A stretch of DNA of 13,290 nt from Acidobacteriaceae bacterium. Lineage in GTDB: Bacteria; Acidobacteriota; Terriglobia; Terriglobales; Acidobacteriaceae. Location: assembly GCA_003168235.1 (NCBI GenBank), contig PMSZ01000351.1, positions 1-13,290 of the forward strand, read 5' to 3'. How positions within the stretch are numbered: position 1 is the stretch's first letter; the number at the start of each line of letters is the position of its first letter. A program made the translations under genes and the position numbers. The notes below the pieces were generated by a model. It saw only the letters and a program-made list of their open reading frames with translations, was not told where the DNA came from and made no database searches. Positions 6,738 to 12,298 of this stretch are shown here, piece by piece.

Positions 6738-7466
6738 ATGTCCTCTTTCATCGTAGCCAGGGAATTGCGCAAAACCTACCGTGTGGGCAAAGTGGATGTG
6801 CCGGCCTTGCGCGGTATTTCCCTCAGCGTGGAAAAAGGTGAATTCGTTACCATCGTGGGCCCTTCGGGCAGCGGTAAATCCACCCTGTTTTATATGCTCG
6901 GCGGACTCACACGGCCCGATTCAGGAAGCGTGATCATCGATGGCGTGGATTTCGCGGCGCTCTCCGACGGCGAGCGTACGCGCTTGCGCAAAAGCAAGAT
7001 CGGATTTGTGTTCCAGAAATTCAATCTTCTACCCACGCTCAGCGCTCGTTCGAATATCGAGATCGCCAGCGACATTGCGGGAGTGAAACCGGATTCCGAG
7101 TTTCAAAAACAAATCACGGAGATGCTTGGCATTGCGCAACGGCTCAACCATCGCCCGAGCGAGCTTTCCGGAGGCGAGCAGCAGAGAGTGGCACTGGCGC
7201 GGGCGCTGATCAACCGTCCCGCAATCGTTCTCGCCGACGAACCCACCGGCAACCTGGATTCGAAAAGCTCGGGCATCGTTCTCGAGATGTTGCGGCGGTC
7301 GAACAAAGATTTGGGACAAACCGTGCTCATGATCACTCACAACCCGGAAGCAGCCGAATATGGCGATCGTATTATCCACATGCGCGACGGCCAGATCGTC
7401 GCTCCCGAAGAAAATCCGCAGTGGACGCCGCATCATCCGGCAGCGGCGGAACACTTGCAGTCCTGA
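6738..7466 (+). CDS. ABC transporter ATPase, LolD/MacB/FtsE type
   Basis: This 242-residue nucleotide-binding protein has every ABC motif in place: Walker A GPSGSGKST (41-49), Q-loop FQKFNLLP (Q93), signature LSGGEQQRVALARAL (143-157), Walker B IVLADEPTGNLD (163-174) and H-loop H201. The sequence PTGNLDSKSSG and the overall size place it in the LolD/MacB/YbbA-like group, which power lipoprotein release, efflux or similar membrane work with FtsX-type permeases. No permease gene lies in the window, so it is an orphan here. The C-terminus has a short extension ending HHPAAAEHLQS. The ATG at 6738 has no good ribosome binding site. The next gene starts 11 bases after the stop. Confidence 0.92.
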   Translation: MSSFIVARELRKTYRVGKVDVPALRGISLSVEKGEFVTIVGPSGSGKSTLFYMLGGLTRPDSGSVIIDGVDFAALSDGERTRLRKSKIGFVFQKFNLLPTLSARSNIEIASDIAGVKPDSEFQKQITEMLGIAQRLNHRPSELSGGEQQRVALARALINRPAIVLADEPTGNLDSKSSGIVLEMLRRSNKDLGQTVLMITHNPEAAEYGDRIIHMRDGQIVAPEENPQWTPHHPAAAEHLQS

Positions 7467-7477
7467 ACAGGTCCCGA

Positions 7478-8203
7478 ATGGCACATCGCCACGAATTTAC
7501 CAAACCGATTCTTCCCGGCAAGGGAGCGACCGACTACGAGCGCTATCTGCATACCGATGAGTTGCTCGCCCTGCAAAAGACGCCGCAAGAACTCCTGCAT
7601 AAAGATGAGATGACTTTTCTGGTTGTGCACCAGAGCTCGGAACTGCTGATGAAGGGCGCAGAGTTCGAACTCGGTCGCGCCTTGGAAGCGCTCGAGCGCG
7701 GCGATTACGGAAACTGCACACGCCTGATTCGGCGCGCCATTTCACTGCTCGAACCGACCATCGGCCTGCTCCACATTCTGGAAACGATTTCGCCCTGCGA
7801 TTATCACCTGATTCGCGCCGGACTCGGGCACGGCAGCGGTCTCGATTCTCCCGGATTCCTCTCGCTGCTGCACATCGGCCCGCGCCTCGGGCAAGCCTTT
7901 CACGAGCAACTTGGCCGCGCTGGCGTCACCATCGGCGAACTCTATCGGCGTCACGAAGAATTCTTCGGCCTGCACGATGTTGCCGAGCGCCTGCTCGACT
8001 TCGACGAGCGCATGCAGTTATTCCGTTTCCATCATCTCAAGCTCGCCGAACGAGTCATCGGTGGCCGCGTGGTCGGCACCATGGGAACGCCAGTGGAAGT
8101 TTTGCAGCAGCGCATGGAAAGCTGGCTCTATAAAGACCTGTGGGACGTCCGCAACCAGATCACCGCCGCTACCAACGAGACGACGGCGGGCGAAAAGTAT
8201 TAA
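7478..8203 (+). CDS. Short tryptophan 2,3-dioxygenase-like heme protein
   Basis: This 241-residue protein resembles tryptophan 2,3-dioxygenase (TDO), the heme enzyme that opens the indole ring to N-formylkynurenine. Matching sites are YLHTDELLALQ, the distal His H51 in MTFLVVHQSSELLMK, Y109 and R113 (DYHLIR, substrate carboxylate site), the heme-ligand His H186 in FRFHHLKLAERVIG, and T201 in GTMGT where TDO has GTGGSSG. It is about 50 residues shorter than typical bacterial TDO; the missing part lies between SPGF (124-127) and the heme His. It may thus be a TDO-superfamily variant with another substrate. The start at 7478 has ACAGG six bases upstream, and an in-frame ATG at 7421 lies inside the ATPase gene. 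No other kynurenine-pathway gene is present. Confidence 0.85.
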   Translation: MAHRHEFTKPILPGKGATDYERYLHTDELLALQKTPQELLHKDEMTFLVVHQSSELLMKGAEFELGRALEALERGDYGNCTRLIRRAISLLEPTIGLLHILETISPCDYHLIRAGLGHGSGLDSPGFLSLLHIGPRLGQAFHEQLGRAGVTIGELYRRHEEFFGLHDVAERLLDFDERMQLFRFHHLKLAERVIGGRVVGTMGTPVEVLQQRMESWLYKDLWDVRNQITAATNETTAGEKY

Positions 8204-8259
8204 CGGGGGCGGCCGTTCAAAAAATCTGTCCTCGATCTCAAAATTCGCCATCGCGCGCG

Positions 8260-8274
8260 GGAGATGAAATCTCC
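8260..8274 (+). other. Hairpin over candidate start codon of the VOC gene
   Basis: GGAGAT and ATCTCC form a perfect six-base stem with loop GAA. The stem holds a GGAG ribosome-binding-like sequence and the ATG at 8264. If 8264 is the true start, the site would be hidden when folded. If translation begins at 8279, the hairpin sits just upstream. It may be chance. Confidence 0.35.
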
Positions 8275-9217
8275 GAAAATGATTCGAACACAAAGTGCAT
8301 CTCGCGTCACGACGGCCCTCGCGATTCTGTTGAGCGCGGGAATCGGCAATCCATCGTCATGGCTACACGCGCAATCGGCGTCCACCGGCGCAGCCGCGAC
8401 AACTCCAGCCGTTGCCATAGGCCCGCAGTACGATTCCACCCATGTCTATGTCGCTGCACAAGACGTTGACCGTTTCGTGGCGAGTTTCCTCGCGACCTTT
8501 GGTGGACAAAGCACCAAGCAGATTGTTGCCACCGTCACCCCCACTCCGAGCAGTACGACCTCACAAATCCTTCAGACTCCGGTCGGGATAGTGTCTCTGT
8601 TCGGATTTAAGACGCCGGTGCCGTTTCCCTTTGGCTCCGAGCGCACCGGATACCTTGTCACCGACCTGGACGTCGCCATCCGAGCCGCTCGCGAAGATGG
8701 CGCCGACGTGCTGGTTGCGCCGTTTGCCGATCCCATTGGACGCGACGCCATCATCGAATGGCCTGGTGGAGTCAAGATGCAGCTCTACTGGCACACGACA
8801 CCGCCATCCTACGCGCCATTACAGACCGTGCCAGAAAACCGTGTCTATGTATCTCCAGATCGAATCAACGAGTTTCTGCACGGCTTTCTGGCGTTTTCGC
8901 ACAGCAAGATTGTTTCCGATGATGCTCATGCACCGGGCGTGGAAATCGGCCGGTCAAGCGAGACTTATCGGCGCATTCAGATTGAATCGACCTTCGGCAA
9001 AATGACAGTGTTGGTGACCGACGGCCATCTTCCCTATCCCTACGGACGGGAGACTACCGGCTACGAAGTCGCAAATCTCGCCGAAACCCTCGCTAAAGCG
9101 CAGGCTGCCGGAGTCACGGTGCTGGTGCAGCCTTACGTCGCTGATCGGCGGAACGCAGCTGTGGTCGAGTTTCCCGGCGGTTACATCGCGGAGATTCACT
9201 CAGCCACTCGCCGGTAA
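8264..9217 (+). CDS. Exported protein with two glyoxalase-fold (VOC) domains
   Basis: This 317-residue protein has an N-terminal signal peptide (core about 15-28, cleavage likely near LHAQSA at 34-39), so it acts in the periplasm or outside. Two VOC (glyoxalase/bleomycin-resistance/dioxygenase) domains follow, at about 58-178 and 193-315. They are clear duplicates: FPFGSERTGY, then DVLVAPF and IIEWPGG in the first match YPYGRETTGY, TVLVQPY and VVEFPGG in the second. The usual metal ligands are split. Domain 1 keeps His60 on its first strand but has Gln173 on the last. Domain 2 starts with Arg193 yet ends with Glu310-Ile-His312. The start could be 8264 or 8279; neither has a well-placed ribosome binding site. 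It lies 60 bases after the TDO-like gene. Substrate unknown. Confidence 0.82.
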   Translation: MKSPKMIRTQSASRVTTALAILLSAGIGNPSSWLHAQSASTGAAATTPAVAIGPQYDSTHVYVAAQDVDRFVASFLATFGGQSTKQIVATVTPTPSSTTSQILQTPVGIVSLFGFKTPVPFPFGSERTGYLVTDLDVAIRAAREDGADVLVAPFADPIGRDAIIEWPGGVKMQLYWHTTPPSYAPLQTVPENRVYVSPDRINEFLHGFLAFSHSKIVSDDAHAPGVEIGRSSETYRRIQIESTFGKMTVLVTDGHLPYPYGRETTGYEVANLAETLAKAQAAGVTVLVQPYVADRRNAAVVEFPGGYIAEIHSATRR

Positions 9218-9251
9218 TTTCGGGCTGACGTCAAAGCCAACTTCGGCCAGC

Positions 9252-9365
9252 TCAAAACTGCATGCGCGTTGTGATCCCCAGCCCGTGATTATAGGTATGG
9301 AACCGCGTGGTCGCGATTTGCATGTAGCCACCGAACATCAGCGTTAGCCGTTCCTTGGAACTTAA
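9252..9365 (-). pseudogene. Remnant of an outer-membrane beta-barrel C-terminus
   Basis: The minus strand encodes a 37-residue open segment running from LSSKERLTLMFGG through YMQIATTRFHTYNHG to GITTRMQF and a TGA stop. It shows alternating strand-like residues, and its C-terminal Phe is the usual end of outer-membrane barrels read by the BAM machinery. Nothing upstream continues it: the frame runs into the terminator stem at 9375-9422 and then a stop. It therefore looks like the last two strands of a barrel protein left by deletion. There is no ribosome binding site at its internal ATG codons. It could also be chance coding. Confidence 0.4.
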
Positions 9366-9366
9366 G

Positions 9367-9422
9367 AAAAAAAAGGGCAGTCGCCCTCGTAGGCTTTTCG
9401 CCTGACGGACAGCTGCCCCTTA
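9367..9422 (-). terminator. Rho-independent terminator for the small exported protein gene
   Basis: Read on the minus strand, AAGGGGCAG (one bulge) pairs with CTGCCCTT. Inside it an imperfect stem continues and closes on AGGC-GAAAA-GCCT, and the stem is followed by eight Ts. It begins 27 bases after the stop of the gene at 9449-9847. This is a strong intrinsic terminator in that direction. On the plus strand no T run follows, so it would not serve the VOC gene. Confidence 0.85.
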
Positions 9423-9448
9423 ACCTTTGCCGCGGCGACCGGAATCGG

Positions 9449-9847
9449 CTAGTGTCTGCCGACTACATGCCCCTGTCCGTCGCGCACTTCATTTCCCTTG
9501 AAGTGCTCAATCTTATCGAAGCGTCGTCCGGGTTCTGGTTTGTCGCCGCGGTTGGGCATTGCTCCGTGATAGCCGTGGTCGGGATGGAAGCGGTTATTGA
9601 CATGGCCGTGGAAGCCCGCCGGACCATGGAACCAGGGGCCCGCGCCGATGAAAATGCCGCCCGAGAACCATTCGGGGCCGTAATATCCATAGGGTGCGCA
9701 GTTGTAGGGCGGCACGTCGTAGTATCCGTAGGGACAGACCGGCGCAACTCCGATCTCGACTCCTACCTGAGCCTGTGTTTTTGGAGCCGTCACCATGAAG
9801 CAGAGTGCGGCAACCGCAGCTAATACGAAAATCTTTAGTCCGTTCAT
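9449..9847 (-). CDS. Small exported Tyr/Gly/His-rich protein, unknown function
   Basis: This is a 132-residue protein with a signal peptide (MNGLKIFVLAAVAALCFMV, then APKTQAQ as the cleavage region). The mature part carries a near-repeat, C-PYGYYDVPPYN-C-APYGYY, with two Cys 14 residues apart. Then comes EWFSGGIFIGAGPWFHG and a basic, His-rich tail (GFHGHVNNRFHPDHGYHG onward). Similar small exported proteins with the YGYY and GPWFHG pattern occur in several soil bacteria, but I know no function; metal binding through His and Cys is a guess. I chose the ATG at 9847 because GAGGAG lies seven bases upstream and the signal peptide starts there, although the frame stays open to 10012. A strong terminator follows. 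Confidence 0.85.
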   Translation of the reverse strand: MNGLKIFVLAAVAALCFMVTAPKTQAQVGVEIGVAPVCPYGYYDVPPYNCAPYGYYGPEWFSGGIFIGAGPWFHGPAGFHGHVNNRFHPDHGYHGAMPNRGDKPEPGRRFDKIEHFKGNEVRDGQGHVVGRH

Positions 9848-10016
9848 CGAATTCTCCTCACAAAATTTACGCAACCAGTTCGATTCAACTCCACCGCCAA
9901 GGGTTGGCTCGTACGGATCAAGAGGGTATGGACCGGTCAAGTCCAATCGCTCCAATGTCTTCCGCTGATTGGTGGTAACGGGGCCCAGGCTCGACCGGGG
10001 ATCCGTCCGCAATGAA

Positions 10017-10045
10017 TTGTCAGCGAATATCCACTGCTGTAGAAT
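10017..10045 (+). promoter_or_regulatory. Sigma-70-type promoter of tRNA-Gly
   Basis: TTGTCA (10017-10022) and TAGAAT (10040-10045) are separated by exactly 17 bases, close to the housekeeping consensus. Transcription would begin near 10052, four bases before the mature tRNA-Gly end. Confidence 0.7.
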
Positions 10046-10055
10046 GTGAAAGCAG

Positions 10056-10130
<75 letters not shown>

Positions 10131-10138
10131 GTTTCTTC

Positions 10139-10169
10139 AAGCCCTGCGACTGCAAGGGCTTTTCGTTTT
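10139..10169 (+). terminator. Rho-independent terminator after tRNA-Gly
   Basis: AAGCCCT (10139-10145) pairs with AGGGCTT (10155-10161) around a nine-base loop and runs into a T-rich tail (TTTTCGTTTTA). It begins nine bases after the tRNA-Gly CCA end and separates the two tRNA genes. Confidence 0.8.
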
Positions 10170-10205
10170 AGTGCGTTAGTTTAGGTCCGTTTTCGTAAAG
10201 TGGCC

Positions 10206-10279
10206 GGCGCGGTAGCCAAGTGGTAAGGCCGAGGTCTGCAAAACCTCTATCGTGAGTTCGATTCTCACCCGCGCCTCCA
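10206..10279 (+). tRNA. tRNA-Cys (anticodon GCA)
   Basis: This is a 74-base cloverleaf. The acceptor is GGCGCGG with CCGCGCC. The anticodon arm GAGGT-CTGCAAA-ACCTC carries GCA at 10238-10240. The T arm is GTGAG-TTCGATT-CTCAC, and CCA is encoded. The terminator after tRNA-Gly suggests that it needs its own promoter. TAAAGT just upstream (10196-10201) is a possible -10 box, without a clear -35. Confidence 0.97.
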
Positions 10280-10316
10280 ACCTTATTGCTTGCTGACCTC
10301 CCCTCATTGTTCATTC

Positions 10317-10332
10317 CCTCAGTCGAAACTGA
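10317..10332 (-). terminator. UUCG-loop hairpin at the oxidoreductase stop codon
   Basis: On the minus strand, CTCAGT-TTCG-ACTGAG forms a perfect six-base stem with a stable UUCG loop spanning the stop codon of the oxidoreductase gene. No T run follows, so it is not a classical terminator. It may protect the 3' end or assist termination before the convergent tRNA-Cys. Confidence 0.35.
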
Positions 10333-11287
10333 GCACCTGCTTCGCTTTCGTCTGACCAGCAGCCATGTGGCTATAAGCGTCCACAGCCTTCTCAAACGGA
10401 ACGATATCAATCGCCGGAGGCTTCAAAGCCCCAGTTTCGAACCCGGCTTGGAGCTGGTTGGCAATTTCCCCTACCTGTTGCGGCGTCAGTCCATAACTGT
10501 CAACTCCAAGCAGCCGGGAAAAATTGTGATAGAAGTCGACAAGATTGAAACTGACGCGGGGATTTCCCGCGCTTGCGATAACCACCTGTCGTCCCCCGAA
10601 TGCGAGCGCTTCCAACGCCGGCTCAAGCAATGGGCCGCCCACCGTATTAAAGACCGCATTGACGCCTTTTCCCGCGGTTAGTTCCATGACTCTCTCACGA
10701 AGATCTTCGCTCTTGGTGTTAACGACCGCCACCGTACCAGGAATCGGATCGGAGGTGATATCCGCGCCAACCACATGCGCGTTCTTCCAATTCGCAATCT
10801 GTGTAGCGGCTTGTCCCACCGCGCCCGCAGCGCCAATAATTAGAATGGTCTCGCCTGGTTGGATTTGAGCTGCATTCACTACAGATGCCCACGCCGTAAG
10901 GTAGGGAACTCCGATTGACCCGGCTTGCGCCATACTCAACGACTTCGGCTTGGGCGATAGAGTCTCCGCTGGGACAACGACATACTCAGCGTGAGATCCA
11001 TCACGAACGATACCGAGATTCGGGGCACTCCCCCAGACCTCTTCGCCTTCATGCTGCTTCCCCTTTACAACAACGCCCGCAAAGTCCCGGCCAGGGGTTC
11101 GTGGCAGAGTTGTTTTCTTGAAGTGGCCGGCGACATCCCCGATGTCGCTGGGGTTGATCGCTGCCGCCTTCACGCGAACGAGTGCTTCCTCCTCGCCCGG
11201 CTCCGGAATCGCGACTTCTTCGATGCGCAAGACCGACGGCGGTCCAAACTCAGAAAAACGCAACGCTTTCATTCGGTCGGTACTCAT
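10319..11287 (-). CDS. NAD(P)H:quinone oxidoreductase-like (medium-chain reductase family)
   Basis: This 322-residue enzyme belongs to the medium-chain dehydrogenase/reductase family, quinone oxidoreductase branch. It starts MKALRFSEFGPPSVLRIEE, carries NPSD (45-48) and the G-R-D-F-A-G-V-V turn, and has the nucleotide-binding loop GAAGAVG (152-158). ITAGKGVN-like and NTVGG segments follow. It contains no Cys, so it lacks the zinc sites of true alcohol dehydrogenases, as expected for this branch. Such enzymes reduce quinones or enones using NADPH. The start at 11287 has GAGGG eight bases upstream and overlaps the SDR stop by four bases (ATGA), so the two genes form an operon. The real substrate cannot be told from sequence. 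Confidence 0.9.
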   Translation of the reverse strand: MSTDRMKALRFSEFGPPSVLRIEEVAIPEPGEEEALVRVKAAAINPSDIGDVAGHFKKTTLPRTPGRDFAGVVVKGKQHEGEEVWGSAPNLGIVRDGSHAEYVVVPAETLSPKPKSLSMAQAGSIGVPYLTAWASVVNAAQIQPGETILIIGAAGAVGQAATQIANWKNAHVVGADITSDPIPGTVAVVNTKSEDLRERVMELTAGKGVNAVFNTVGGPLLEPALEALAFGGRQVVIASAGNPRVSFNLVDFYHNFSRLLGVDSYGLTPQQVGEIANQLQAGFETGALKPPAIDIVPFEKAVDAYSHMAAGQTKAKQVLSFD

Positions 11288-12108
11288 AGAATCGCCCTCA
11301 CAACGCCGCCATCCACTCGCAACGCGGCTCCATTCGTCGCTGAAGAAAGCTCGCTGGCCACATAGGTCGCCATAGCTGCGACTTCATCCACGGTGGCAAA
11401 GCGCTTCAGCAAAGACGACGGCCGCACACGCTCGAAGAATTCCTTTTCGATCTCTACCTTGGATTTCTTCTGCTGCTTTGCCATGGCCTCAACGAACACC
11501 GCCACGCCTTCCGACTCGGTTGGGCCAGCAAGAATGCTATTGACTGTCACACCGGTTCCAGCAACCGACTCCGCGATCCCGCGCGCCACCGCAATCTGTG
11601 CAGTCTTGGTCATTCCGTAATGCACCATTTCAGCGGGAATCTGTACCGCCGATTCGCTGGAAATAAAGAGAATGCGGCCCCAGTTCTTTTCCAGCATTCC
11701 GGGGAGATAGTGTCGCGCGAGCCGTACTCCGCTCATCACGTTGACCTCAAACAGACGGTACCAATCCTCGTCAGGAATCTCTGTGAATGGCTTAGGCTCA
11801 AAGATTCCTACGTTGTTCACCAGTACGTCGACCGCCGGCAATTTCGCGATCACTGCTTCAGCGCCTGCGGGACCAGAAAAGTCCGCCACAATGCCATCGA
11901 CACTGATCTTTGGAGCGCTGATCTTTGCAGCGCTGATTTTTGCGGCGTCCGATCGGATTGCCGCCAGCGCGGCATCCACGCGTTTCTGCGTCCGCCCGTT
12001 CACATAGACATGCGCGCCTTCTATCGCAAGCGACTTGGCGATTGCAAAACCGATGCCTGCCGTCGATCCCGTTACCAGCGCAATCTTTCCAGCGAGTTTC
12101 AGATCCAT
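11284..12108 (-). CDS. Short-chain dehydrogenase/reductase (SDR)
   Basis: This is a 274-residue classical SDR. The cofactor motif is TGSTAGIG (13-20), NNVG is at 98-101, and the catalytic set is S151, Y164 and K168 (HYGMTK). ILAGPTESEG follows as the usual post-catalytic loop, and the end is LRVDGGVVRAIL. The protein reduces or oxidises a carbonyl or alcohol using NAD(P); the substrate is unknown. The ATG at 12108 was chosen for its AAAGGAG ribosome binding site six to seven bases upstream; the frame is open much further. An unusual triple A-A/P-K-I-S repeat (55-69) is inserted between helix C and the next strand. It is first in an operon with the quinone oxidoreductase. Confidence 0.92.
   Translation of the reverse strand: MDLKLAGKIALVTGSTAGIGFAIAKSLAIEGAHVYVNGRTQKRVDAALAAIRSDAAKISAAKISAPKISVDGIVADFSGPAGAEAVIAKLPAVDVLVNNVGIFEPKPFTEIPDEDWYRLFEVNVMSGVRLARHYLPGMLEKNWGRILFISSESAVQIPAEMVHYGMTKTAQIAVARGIAESVAGTGVTVNSILAGPTESEGVAVFVEAMAKQQKKSKVEIEKEFFERVRPSSLLKRFATVDEVAAMATYVASELSSATNGAALRVDGGVVRAIL
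11901..11945 (-). repeat. Three tandem 15-base units inside the SDR gene
   Basis: Three head-to-tail 15-base units (plus-strand form CGCTGATCTTTGCAG with a few changes) lie at 11901-11915, 11916-11930 and 11931-11945. They encode A-A/P-K-I-S three times and keep the reading frame. They look like a slippage expansion in a surface loop. Confidence 0.85.
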
Positions 12109-12136
12109 GTCGTGCTCCTTTGTGTGTCTCCAACAG

Positions 12137-12165
12137 GATAACCGCGCCGATTGGTGCAGTTGCAA
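12137..12165 (-). promoter_or_regulatory. Probable promoter of the SDR-oxidoreductase operon
   Basis: On the minus strand, TTGCAA (12160-12165) and GTTATC (12137-12142) are 17 bases apart, a fair sigma-70-like pair. The start would fall near 12130, leaving a leader of about 20 bases with the AAAGGAG ribosome binding site at 12115-12121. Confidence 0.5.
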
Positions 12166-12235
12166 AGAGAAAGCCGCGAGAGACATCGGGCGCATGAGTG
12201 CGTCGCCGTTACCATCATCCGCGGCAGACCGCATT

Positions 12236-12257
12236 AAAAAAGCGGCCCGAAGGCCGC
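12236..12257 (-). terminator. Rho-independent terminator after aldehyde dehydrogenase
   Basis: On the minus strand, GCGGCC-TTCG-GGCCGC is a perfect six-base GC stem with a UUCG loop and six Ts directly after it. It begins about 40 bases past the aldehyde dehydrogenase stop. It ends that transcript before the SDR promoter. Confidence 0.92.
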
Positions 12258-12298
12258 CGTTTGAATTACCGTCTCCAGGGCTCGAGAGTTGCTGCCGG

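Noticed and set aside
9373..9422. Riboswitch or structured regulatory RNA
   Set aside because: The long stem followed by eight Ts on the minus strand is explained as a terminator, and I recognise no riboswitch core.
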